Of a stretch of 64,000 bases of DNA, positions 18,014-26,181 are shown piece by piece. Source of the DNA: CAZAKZ01 sp964485695 (GTDB lineage Bacteria; Planctomycetota; JAFGQW01); the NCBI GenBank assembly GCA_964485695.1, contig CAZAKZ010000009.1:15619-79618 (forward strand), read 5' to 3'. Each line of letters starts with the position of its first letter. Positions within the stretch are counted from its first letter, which is position 1. A model generated the notes under the pieces. It made no database searches, had not been told where the DNA came from, and was given only the letters and a program-made list of their open reading frames with translations. The position numbers and the translations under genes are program-made.

Positions 18014-19693
18014 TCAGAGGACGGCGACCACGGCGGCCAGGAGCGTTGCGGCCGAACGCCCCCCCACCAGATCCGGAGCCCCGCGGCCATCGAGGTTTCC
18101 GAGCCACACCACCGCCACACGATTCGGCGTGATGCCCACGCTCCACGCATCCCTCCGGCCGGAGGAGGTGCCGGTCTTCCAGGCCAGGGTGGCGGCACGC
18201 ACCCGGGCGGGGGCCAGGGAGTGGCGTCCGAGGATTTTCACGATGCCCTTCCGGGCGTCGGCGTCAATGCCTACATCCCGGACGCGGTCGGTTTCCCGGA
18301 CCCTGCACAGCGCGGCGTAGGCCCGGGCCAGCTCCAGGGGGGAGACGGCCAGCGTCCCCAGGGCCGCATCGAGGTGCAAACGCCCAGGGGTGCGAACGCC
18401 GAGGCGATGCAGGAGATTCCGGAAGCGATCCACGCCCACCACGGCGAGGAGCCGCACGGCCGGCACGTTTCTCGACTGCACCAGGGCGTCGGCCACGCGC
18501 ATGGGGCCGGCAAAGTCTTCGGTGAAGTTGGCGGGCCGGTAGTCACCGTACGCCACCGGCGCGTCCAGGACGAGGCTGTCGGGTCCGACGGCTCCGATGC
18601 CCATGGCCAGGGCGAAGAGCAGCGGTTTCAGAGTGCTCCCCGCAGCGCGGCGGCATCGGGCCGCATTCAGGGGGTGGAGCCGGTAGTCGCGCGATCCCAC
18701 CATGGCCCGCACGGCCCCGGAGTTCCGCTGCACCACCACCACGGCCACGCCGTCCACGCCGGCATCGTCGTGGGAACGCACCACCGCCTCTACCCGGTTC
18801 TGCAGGCCGATGTCCAGAGCGGTGCGTACCAGATGTATTTCATTACCAGGAATTCCCCCGGGGAGCTCTTTCAGGACCTCGTCGCACGGATGCGGGGCCA
18901 GGAAGGGCCAGGCGTGTTGCCTGGCTCCGAGGGGCGCGGCCAGAGCCCGGGCGTGGTCTTCCGGATTCAGAGCGCCTTCCCGGAGCATCCTGTCCAGGAC
19001 GCGGTTGCGGAAATAGGTGAGGCAGATCGGTGCCCGGTGCGGCGCCCGGGCCGTGGGCGCGGGCAGCATGGCCACCAGCATGGCCGCCTCCTCGGGCGTC
19101 AGATCCACGGCGTGCTTCCCGAACCAGTAGAGGGCCGCCGACTCCACACCGCGGAGGGTGCCTCCGAACGGAGCCAGGTTCAGGTAGGCCTCCAGGATCT
19201 CGTCCTTGTCGAGGATCCGTTCCAGCTGCCGGGCCCGGAACATCTCGATGACCTTGGAGGTCCAGGTGCGTGGCCTCGGCTCCACCAGACGCGCAACCTG
19301 CTGGGTCAGCGTCGAGGCTCCGGACACCACCCGGCCCTGCATCAGGTTGGTGACTGCGGCCCGCACCACGGCCATGAAGTCCACGCCGGTGTGGCACCGG
19401 AATCGCCGGTCCTCGCCCGCAATGAGGGCGTTCACCACGTGCGGGCTCACCTCCGCCACGGTGACGCGGAGGGCGCGTTCTCCCCGGCCGGTGGGCACCA
19501 CCCGGAGCCAGGTGCCGTCCGCGGCCTCGATGCGCAGGGATGCAGCCGGATTCCGGACGAGGTGGACAGGGAAGGGGCACAGCAGGTCCAGCCCCCTCTC
19601 GGTGGTTCGAAACACGGAAGAGAAGAGAGAGAGAAGGACCAGGAGCACGACCAGGCCCCTGAGCATGAACAGGACCTTCTTGCGCGAGGTCAC
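18014..19693 (-). CDS. pbpC: Penicillin-binding protein 1C (transglycosylase/transpeptidase)
   Basis: Bifunctional class A PBP acting on lipid II at the outer face of the inner membrane. GTG at 19693 is preferred to GTG 19714 because GGAGGGGAG lies upstream of it and it gives MTSRKK followed directly by the signal anchor. The GT51 domain shows EDRRFRCHTG (catalytic Glu near residue 94), GASTLTQQ and AYLNLAPFGG. The transpeptidase domain has all three motifs: SxxK in AGSTLKPL (Ser near 353), SxN in QSRN (near 407) and KTG in WKTGTS (near 506). At 559 residues it is much shorter than E. coli PbpC (about 770) because the C-terminal BiPBP_C domain is absent. It lies 31 bases after the alpha-2-macroglobulin gene, the classic pairing. 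Confidence 0.93.
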   Translation of the reverse strand: MTSRKKVLFMLRGLVVLLVLLSLFSSVFRTTERGLDLLCPFPVHLVRNPAASLRIEAADGTWLRVVPTGRGERALRVTVAEVSPHVVNALIAGEDRRFRCHTGVDFMAVVRAAVTNLMQGRVVSGASTLTQQVARLVEPRPRTWTSKVIEMFRARQLERILDKDEILEAYLNLAPFGGTLRGVESAALYWFGKHAVDLTPEEAAMLVAMLPAPTARAPHRAPICLTYFRNRVLDRMLREGALNPEDHARALAAPLGARQHAWPFLAPHPCDEVLKELPGGIPGNEIHLVRTALDIGLQNRVEAVVRSHDDAGVDGVAVVVVQRNSGAVRAMVGSRDYRLHPLNAARCRRAAGSTLKPLLFALAMGIGAVGPDSLVLDAPVAYGDYRPANFTEDFAGPMRVADALVQSRNVPAVRLLAVVGVDRFRNLLHRLGVRTPGRLHLDAALGTLAVSPLELARAYAALCRVRETDRVRDVGIDADARKGIVKILGRHSLAPARVRAATLAWKTGTSSGRRDAWSVGITPNRVAVVWLGNLDGRGAPDLVGGRSAATLLAAVVAVL

Positions 19694-19724
19694 CGCAATG
19701 GAACTCCCCTCCACGTCATTCTAC

Positions 19725-22700
19725 TCACATCTCGATTTTCACCCGGCCGCCCCCGCCGTCCCGGGTCCGCACCCCGGCCTCGTACAGAGTCTCGGCCACG
19801 AAGGGATGTTGCCGGAACACACCCGGAAACACGGCCCGCACCCTGTAGGCGTAGGTGAACTTGCCGCGTACGGGCCGGGAGGCAAAGAGCAGCACCCGGT
19901 CGTCCCGGATCTCCAGGTGGTCGGGCTGGCGCCGGAGGAAACGCCTCGGCGTGGCCGCCCCCAGGCGCGGGTTCTCGATCTCGAAGCCGCCGGGCACCAC
20001 GTCGGTGACCAGGAGGTTCTCCAGGGTCCTTCCGGCATTGCCCTTCAACACCACTTCGTACACGCCCCCCTGCCGGAAGGTCTTCACCGGCTTGCCCGTA
20101 TCGGCATCCAGGATGGACCGCGCCAGGGTCAGGTCGGGAATCCGGGCTCCGGTGCTGTCGATGCGGAATCCCGACACCTCCATGAGGCCGTAGAGACGCC
20201 CCTCACACAGGACCTCGATCTCGGTGCAGCCGTCCTCGAGAGGAAAGACCAGGGGCTTTCCGGGATCCAGCCGGTGCCTCTTCCCGGCCACTGCCACCAC
20301 GGCCGGCACGGTCCGGTCCCGGGTTGCGTGGGCATCGTGGTAGCGTGCCAGGGCCAGAAGTGCCTGGCCCTGCTCCTGGGTGTTCAGCCGACCGGGCCTC
20401 AGCACCGCCCGGGTCAAGTCCGCCACCAGTTCGGGTATCTTGCCGTCGCCCGGTGCGGCAGCCAGCCGGGCCCGGAGCTCCACGGCCTTCTCCCGGAGGG
20501 GAGTACGCAGGAGTCCGCCGGTTTCCCGGCTGCTACACCTCTTGAGGTCCTTGCCCATGAGCAGAGCCCGGGCCGTGCGGTCACGACCCAGGTGAGAATA
20601 AGCCAGGGCGAGCCGAGCCCGGTCTTCCAGACGGTGGGAACGCTCGGAAAACAGCCTCAGCCAGGACGCAACAGGCCGGCCCGCCCTCGATACCACCTCC
20701 GCGGCATAGGCCCGGAGGGAAACGTCTTTCGATTCCGTGAGCCGGCTGTAGAGCCGGTTCACACCTTGTTTCAACCGCGCCCGGGGCACGGCCACGCCCG
20801 CAGCCTTGGCCTGGAGCAGAAAGTCCAGGGCATACACCGTGCCGAAGGCGTACTCCCAGCGGCCGCCCGGCCACATGGAAAAACCACCGTTGTGGGTTTG
20901 CATGGAAAAGATGTGGTCGATGCCCTCCTGCAGGAGGAAGTCCACGGTTGCGGCCTTGCCGGAATGCAGGCGCTTAAACAGCGACCGGCAGGCCAACAGA
21001 GCCATGCACCGCGACGTGGTCTGCTCCACGCACCCGTACGGGTAGCGCACCAGGGCCTCCAGGGCCGGCCCCATCTGCAGGTCCGGCGATCCGCCGGCTA
21101 CCAGCCTGACCTTGACCGTGCCGGGGATCCACGTCCCTGGAACACGCACCTTCGTGGAGCCCTCGAGGGTCAGACCCCTTCGATCCACGTCGAAGCAGGC
21201 CGCGGGCCGCACCGGGAAGCGTTGCTCCACGGTCCTGGTCTCCGGGCCCATGCGAGCCAGGACCCGGAGTCCCTGGACGCGACCTTGGGCCCCCACCTCG
21301 TGTCCGGCCCGGACCCGGATGCGCAGGGTTCTCGTCTCCCCGTCCCGGAGGTGCAGAGTGGTGAAGGTGGGCTGGATGTTGCCCCCCTCCACCCGGAGAG
21401 GACCTGCTGCGTCGGCCACCACGAGGCCTCCGATGGAATCCAGGGTGAGGCGCACACGGTCGGCCTTGCCGCTGTTGTTCCGCACCGTGACCGGCAGAAA
21501 AGTCTGGTCGCCCGGCGCCAGCATGCGCGGCGTGGCCACCCTGACACCGAGCGGAGCCTTCACCACGGTCTTGATCGAACCGGCACCCACCACCTCGGGT
21601 CCGGCCGCAATGACCATGGCCCTGAGTCGGCCCTCGTAGGGCGGAAGGGTGAACACGGCCTCCCCCACACCGTTCTCATCCAGGTCAAAGGGCCCCCTGA
21701 ACAGGGCCACGGTCCGGATGAACCGGCTCGTGGTGTTCCGGAGGCGGGGGCCGAGGAGCCGCTCTCCGCCGCCGCCGCCCGTCAGGGCATCGGGCCGGAA
21801 CTTCACGTTCTCCAGCAGGGCCGTGCCCGTGTCCGCCCCCGTGGAATCGAGGCGCCGGCGGGCCAGGAAGAAGGCCATGGGATCCGGGTCCGTGTGTCGG
21901 GTCAGATTCAGAATGCCCTCGTCCACCAGGGCCACCACCGCCTCGACCGCGCCCGGCGCCTGGACCCGGACCTTCATCCTCGACTCGGGCCTCACGTGGG
22001 GAGGCGCCTCCAGCTGCACCCGCGTGGTCCGCTCCGGGTGGCTCAGGGCAATGGCGGTCCCCCCCACGACCCAGCAAGGGCCCTGGCGACCGGCCACGGC
22101 TTGACCGGCCTTCAAGGTCACCACCGCGTGGAGGTTGGGCAGGGTGAGGCCCTCGGGCACCCGGATTCGCACCGGCGTCCGGCCGGGCTCCACCTTCGCC
22201 ACGTGGGTTCCGTGGAGGCTCATGCCTTCCAGGGTGACGAAGGCCGTGCCTCCGAAGGGCGCATCCAGGAGGATCTCGGCCTCGCTCCCGGGTGCGACCG
22301 GAGCGGTCGGCCCGGTCACCCGGAGACGATCCGGTCGCAGGGGCACGGTGCCCAGGTCCAGGTCCACCCGGGCCGAGGCGCTTTGCACCACGACCGAGAG
22401 CCAGCCGTACCGGGTCTCCAGATCCGCACCGGACTTCCCCAGACGGATCGCGGCTTGACCGCCCTCGGTTTCCACCTCACCGGCCCAGATCCTCTCGGAC
22501 CGCACCGAGCATTGGTAGCGGAAGGTGCCGTCGCCGCGGCTCACCCGCTTCCAGTACCAGTACCTGCGCTCGAGGCTCACCTTCATGGACACCGGCCTGG
22601 GGTAGACCTTGCCCTCCGGCGTCACGGTCACCACACGGGCCATCCTGTCCGACCCCGCCTTCACCCCGACAAGAAAGTCCTTGCGAAGCACCGGCGCCTC

Positions 22701-25064
22701 CAGGCTGGCTCGCACCGGCCTCCCCGAGGGGTCCATCACCTGCACGGCAATGCGTGCGGTCAGGACCTGGGTATCCGCGATCTCGGGCACCTGGAACCGC
22801 ACCCGGACCTCGCCCTTCTCATCCAGCACGGTGCGAATGGCCGGCCGGGCGCCGGGCGGATTGACCTGCAAGAGCCGGCCGAAGTGGAAGTCCTCGAAGC
22901 CCTCGGGCTTGAACCGGCCGGGGTCGTAGCGCACGTGAATCCGCACGGCCCGACCCGCAGCCGGCCCGCCCTCGAGCCAGGATCCCTTCACCCGGATCCG
23001 GCCTTCTTCGCCCATGCGGAGCGGATGCTCCAGGTCCACCCGGGCCTCCATGCGGTCGGGAACGAACGCCTCCACCAGGAAAGAACCCTTGCCCAGGGTC
23101 CGGTCTCTTACCGGATCGTGCACCTCCAGGGTCCAGCACCCCGTGGCCGAACCGGCCCCGGTCCGCAGGCGGGCCACGCCCAGTCCCGCTCCCGACGTCT
23201 CCAGGGCTCCGGTGCGCCACACCTTTTGGTTCGGCCCGATCCACCGGGCCTGGAGGCGCAAGGCCGCGGGCGCCGCACCGCGCGGGTCCCGCACCACCAC
23301 GGTCGCTCGCACCTCCCCACCGGGCCGGATGGCGCCGCGGTCAAAGGCCACGAACGCCTCATGGCCCCCTTCCAGGTACGGCCGCCCCCCGAGGGCGTCC
23401 GAGGCCAGCTCCACCTTGAAGCCGTCGAGGTCCACGTACGTGGCGTCCTTGCCCTTCTTGACCTCCACCAGAAAGGGGATGCGGTCCTCGGCCGGTGTCT
23501 GGTATTCCAGACACACCACGCCCCGGGCGTCGGTGACGCCGGCGACCAGATCCTGGTTGGTCGGGGTCAGGATCCGGACCGCGGCCCCTTCCACGGCTGT
23601 GCCCGCGGCCAGACTCGCCACGTGCACGGCCACGGTGCTCTGTGCGGCCCGCACCGTGACCCCGAGATCCGTGACCTGGATCAGACGAGAAAGCGGCCGG
23701 GTTCGCCACCACCACCGGGATCGGTCATCGGGATGCAGGCACTTCTGGATCTCGATGAGGTGGAATCCGCGCGCACTGCTGCCCAGGAGGGACTCCAGAT
23801 GCAGGGACCTGCGGAACACCTGGTTCCGGGCCACGTCCACCTTGACGGTCTTAACCCGGCTCGGCCCGAACACGGTGGAAGGCGGCCGCGGCCGCTCCTG
23901 CATCAGGCGCACCACGTTGTTGGGGTAGAGGCTCCGGACCATCACCTCGTAGCCCCGGATGTTGACGCCCTCCACCTGGAGCTCAGGAATGGCCCGGGAG
24001 CTCAACACCCGGCCCTTCTGGACGAACCGGAGCAAGGGATCGCGGTCCCGGATGCGCAGGCTCCGGCGACACGTCTTGGGAAGCCGGATGCGGCCGCGGC
24101 CGGGAAAGCCCTTCTTCAGCAAGACGGCGAGGGATTCCCCCGGTGGAAAGTCCCCGATGAGGTGGATGCCCCTCCAGGTGGTGCTCACCTGGAACGGGGT
24201 GGCCGGGGTGATCTCCACATTCCCTTTTTCCGGAAGGCACACCTCCCGGTTGAAGTCGATGGCGATGCCCCGCTTTGTGGACCGAACCCCCCGCACATGA
24301 AGGTCTTCCACGAAGGAGATCCTGCGGGCAAAGGTCTTGCCCAGGGGCAGATGCCCGTCCCTGGGCTTGAGGCCGGGATCCAGGCGCAGCTTCACCCACC
24401 TGGGCGTGGGCAACCCATCCTTACCCACCTCCCCCTTCGTCAGGGTGATCCTGAAAGCGGGTTTGCCGTTTTGCTCGAGGCCCGTCACCTGCACGGGAAT
24501 CCTGGCCCCCTTTCGACCGGTCACGGTCACGGCCTTCTGCAGGGCTTCGGGCTCCACGGGCAGGGTGAAGGTCATGACAAAAGCAGGCGGAGCCAGGGGC
24601 TTGAGATGCGACACCACCGTACTCACCACGGCGAGGCCCCGGGTGGCGTGGGTGAGGCGGATTGCTTTCGGCAGGCTCCGGCCGTCGAGGGCCGAGAGGC
24701 GTGGATCCAGGTGAAAGGTGTACAACGTGGCCGGCCGGAGCCGCTTGTCGGGGTGGATCTGAAGCCTTGAGCACGACTGCCAGATGCACTGGACGGGCAC
24801 GGCCGGCTCCAGAACCACGGTTTCCAGCGCCGCGGTCTCCCCCACCTCGGATTCTTTCACCATGGCCACGGGAAAATCGAGGAGGAACCGGGTGTCGTCC
24901 TCTCCGACCTCCTTCAACTTAATCTTGCCGGCCCCGAGACGCAGGGCCGTGCCCTCGAGGTGGTCCCGGTCCCCGATGTACGAGGAACAGATGCCGATCA
25001 ACACGATGAGTCCGAGCGCAAGGCCCGCATTCAGGGCCAGCAAGATCTTGTTCATTCCGATCAT
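19725..25064 (-). CDS. yfhM: Bacterial alpha-2-macroglobulin with thioester (YfhM type)
   Basis: A periplasmic broad-range protease trap. ATG at 25064 (MIGMNKILLALNAGL) is chosen because GGGGG precedes it; an upstream ATG at 25130 gives a non-signal extension. The product has 1779 residues, close to the 1650-1700 of the family. A hydrophobic N-terminal segment, ending LIGICSSY, anchors or exports it, but the residue before the Cys is not a good lipobox. Macroglobulin domains occupy most of the length; the bait/MG7-like centre is followed by the thioester motif YPYGCVEQTTSR near residue 1343, then an alpha-toroid with QTHNGGFSMWPGG, and a C-terminal domain with DVVPGGFEIENPRL. It forms an operon with pbpC downstream, as in E. 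coli, coupling protease defence to wall repair. Confidence 0.93.
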   Translation of the reverse strand: MIGMNKILLALNAGLALGLIVLIGICSSYIGDRDHLEGTALRLGAGKIKLKEVGEDDTRFLLDFPVAMVKESEVGETAALETVVLEPAVPVQCIWQSCSRLQIHPDKRLRPATLYTFHLDPRLSALDGRSLPKAIRLTHATRGLAVVSTVVSHLKPLAPPAFVMTFTLPVEPEALQKAVTVTGRKGARIPVQVTGLEQNGKPAFRITLTKGEVGKDGLPTPRWVKLRLDPGLKPRDGHLPLGKTFARRISFVEDLHVRGVRSTKRGIAIDFNREVCLPEKGNVEITPATPFQVSTTWRGIHLIGDFPPGESLAVLLKKGFPGRGRIRLPKTCRRSLRIRDRDPLLRFVQKGRVLSSRAIPELQVEGVNIRGYEVMVRSLYPNNVVRLMQERPRPPSTVFGPSRVKTVKVDVARNQVFRRSLHLESLLGSSARGFHLIEIQKCLHPDDRSRWWWRTRPLSRLIQVTDLGVTVRAAQSTVAVHVASLAAGTAVEGAAVRILTPTNQDLVAGVTDARGVVCLEYQTPAEDRIPFLVEVKKGKDATYVDLDGFKVELASDALGGRPYLEGGHEAFVAFDRGAIRPGGEVRATVVVRDPRGAAPAALRLQARWIGPNQKVWRTGALETSGAGLGVARLRTGAGSATGCWTLEVHDPVRDRTLGKGSFLVEAFVPDRMEARVDLEHPLRMGEEGRIRVKGSWLEGGPAAGRAVRIHVRYDPGRFKPEGFEDFHFGRLLQVNPPGARPAIRTVLDEKGEVRVRFQVPEIADTQVLTARIAVQVMDPSGRPVRASLEAPVLRKDFLVGVKAGSDRMARVVTVTPEGKVYPRPVSMKVSLERRYWYWKRVSRGDGTFRYQCSVRSERIWAGEVETEGGQAAIRLGKSGADLETRYGWLSVVVQSASARVDLDLGTVPLRPDRLRVTGPTAPVAPGSEAEILLDAPFGGTAFVTLEGMSLHGTHVAKVEPGRTPVRIRVPEGLTLPNLHAVVTLKAGQAVAGRQGPCWVVGGTAIALSHPERTTRVQLEAPPHVRPESRMKVRVQAPGAVEAVVALVDEGILNLTRHTDPDPMAFFLARRRLDSTGADTGTALLENVKFRPDALTGGGGGERLLGPRLRNTTSRFIRTVALFRGPFDLDENGVGEAVFTLPPYEGRLRAMVIAAGPEVVGAGSIKTVVKAPLGVRVATPRMLAPGDQTFLPVTVRNNSGKADRVRLTLDSIGGLVVADAAGPLRVEGGNIQPTFTTLHLRDGETRTLRIRVRAGHEVGAQGRVQGLRVLARMGPETRTVEQRFPVRPAACFDVDRRGLTLEGSTKVRVPGTWIPGTVKVRLVAGGSPDLQMGPALEALVRYPYGCVEQTTSRCMALLACRSLFKRLHSGKAATVDFLLQEGIDHIFSMQTHNGGFSMWPGGRWEYAFGTVYALDFLLQAKAAGVAVPRARLKQGVNRLYSRLTESKDVSLRAYAAEVVSRAGRPVASWLRLFSERSHRLEDRARLALAYSHLGRDRTARALLMGKDLKRCSSRETGGLLRTPLREKAVELRARLAAAPGDGKIPELVADLTRAVLRPGRLNTQEQGQALLALARYHDAHATRDRTVPAVVAVAGKRHRLDPGKPLVFPLEDGCTEIEVLCEGRLYGLMEVSGFRIDSTGARIPDLTLARSILDADTGKPVKTFRQGGVYEVVLKGNAGRTLENLLVTDVVPGGFEIENPRLGAATPRRFLRRQPDHLEIRDDRVLLFASRPVRGKFTYAYRVRAVFPGVFRQHPFVAETLYEAGVRTRDGGGGRVKIEM

Positions 25065-25515
25065 CAGAACCCCCAGATGATGAGTACGGACGCTCTCCGT
25101 AAAAATCCCGGTACTACACGGATTCTCCAATGCGTACGGGCGAGATCAGGACGGCAAGTCTCCCTGTGGCTGCCTGATGCGTCTGCTCGACGGCGACGTA
25201 CGAACGTACGGAGAGTCAGAGCGCGTCAGGAAAACAGGGAGCACTGGGGAGTGGCGTTCTCAACCGCGACCCGCATGATCTCAAACTCGAAAGCGACCGT
25301 CAACAGAATCTCGAATTCAAAAATCCTTATTGCGGGCTCCTTAAAAGATACGATGAACCAGCGTCACGAGATACGTGCGGAAAAAAATATTTGAACGATG
25401 TTTGCGGGTTGGATTGCGGGGTATGGCGTTGCAGATCCCGTCTTGCCTTTGATAAGATCCGCCTCGACCCTGACCGAGGAGGAACTGGAATGCTCCTATC
25501 TTCAAGCATCACACC
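25065..25515. other. Intergenic region between divergent genes, locally AT-rich
   Basis: About 450 bases hold the promoters of the alpha-2-macroglobulin operon (minus) and the DUF1287 gene (plus). A 6-5-6 inverted repeat TACGGA-N5-TCCGTA lies at 25085-25101, 21 bases before the macroglobulin start, and CGTACGAACGTACG lies at 25197-25210. The stretch 25300-25400 is clearly AT-richer than the average. Apart from the short leader frame at 25490 I see no gene. Confidence 0.5.
25085..25101. promoter_or_regulatory. Candidate operator upstream of the alpha-2-macroglobulin operon
   Basis: TACGGACGCTCTCCGTA is a perfect 6-bp inverted repeat with a 5-bp spacer, lying in the leader of the minus-strand operon. 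The geometry fits a dimeric regulator, but no cognate regulator is known here; an RNA hairpin near the ribosome binding site is the alternative. Confidence 0.3.
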
Positions 25516-25519
25516 ATGA
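25490..25519 (+). CDS. Possible 9-codon leader peptide overlapping the DUF1287 start
   Basis: ATG at 25490 has the best ribosome binding site of this locus (GAGGAGG, 5-6 bases upstream) and opens the frame MLLSSSITP, whose TGA stop overlaps the ATG of the DUF1287 gene (ATGA at 25516-25519). The DUF1287 start itself has no Shine-Dalgarno, so translational coupling through this mini-frame is plausible. It may be only an initiation device and not a functional peptide. Confidence 0.4.
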   Translation: MLLSSSITP

Positions 25520-26175
25520 TCTCACGCTGCACTCCCCTCGTGGTTCTCTACCTCGCCGCATTCGCAGTGATGCAATGCGGGCCGGAGTCAGAATCCAGAG
25601 CGAATCCGGAAACGCGGACCCCCGGCCCCGTTGCAGCCCCGGTCCTGGATTCGCGGGTCGCGCGCCTTGTTCGCAGCGCCCGGGACCAGGTTGGAAAGAC
25701 CGTACGCTACGATCCCTCGTACGTAAAGCTCGACTACCCGGGGGGCGACGTGGCCCTGGACCGCGGGGTCTGCACCGACGTGGTGGTGCGGGCGGTCCGG
25801 GCCGCGGGCATGGATCTCCAGGAATTGATCCATGAGGACATGCGCCGGAACTTCCGCGCCTATCCCGACATCTGGGGTCTCACGAGACCGGACCCCAACA
25901 TCGACCACCGCCGGGTGCCGAACATCGCGACCTACCTCCGGCGCCGGGGCAAGGCCGTGCCAACGACGGACCGGCCCGGGGACTACAGACCCGGCGACAT
26001 CGTGGTGTGGCGCCTGGCCTCCGGACGCATGCACATCGGCATTCTCTCCGACGTCAGGATCCGGGGCGGCTCCCGGTTCCAGGTGGTGCACAACATCGGT
26101 GATGGCGCCGTGCTCGAGGACGTGCTGTTCCGGTACGACATCACGGGCCATTTCCGGATGTTCGAGGCGAGGTAG
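25516..26175 (+). CDS. DUF1287 domain protein, exported
   Basis: The 219-residue product carries the full DUF1287 signature: DRGVCTDVVVRAVRAAG with the conserved Cys, HEDMRRNFRAYPDIWG, NIDHRRVPN, and a later GDIVVWRL with HIGILSD. DUF1287 proteins have an NlpC/P60-like cysteine-peptidase or amidase fold (E. coli YijF is a member), and Cys plus His are the likely active residues; the substrate is unproven. The N-terminus is an export signal, with an MQC near residue 20 that is not a canonical lipobox. Initiation at 25516 seems coupled to the 9-codon frame upstream. The stop is only six bases from that of the convergent gene at 26182. Confidence 0.9.
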   Translation: MISRCTPLVVLYLAAFAVMQCGPESESRANPETRTPGPVAAPVLDSRVARLVRSARDQVGKTVRYDPSYVKLDYPGGDVALDRGVCTDVVVRAVRAAGMDLQELIHEDMRRNFRAYPDIWGLTRPDPNIDHRRVPNIATYLRRRGKAVPTTDRPGDYRPGDIVVWRLASGRMHIGILSDVRIRGGSRFQVVHNIGDGAVLEDVLFRYDITGHFRMFEAR

Positions 26176-26181
26176 CCCCTC

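Noticed and set aside
19206..24770. A plus-strand frame of 1854 codons antisense to the alpha-2-macroglobulin gene.
   Set aside because: It is the mirror of a GC-rich real gene: GC3 bias leaves the opposite frame open. No domain, ribosome binding site or plausible composition.
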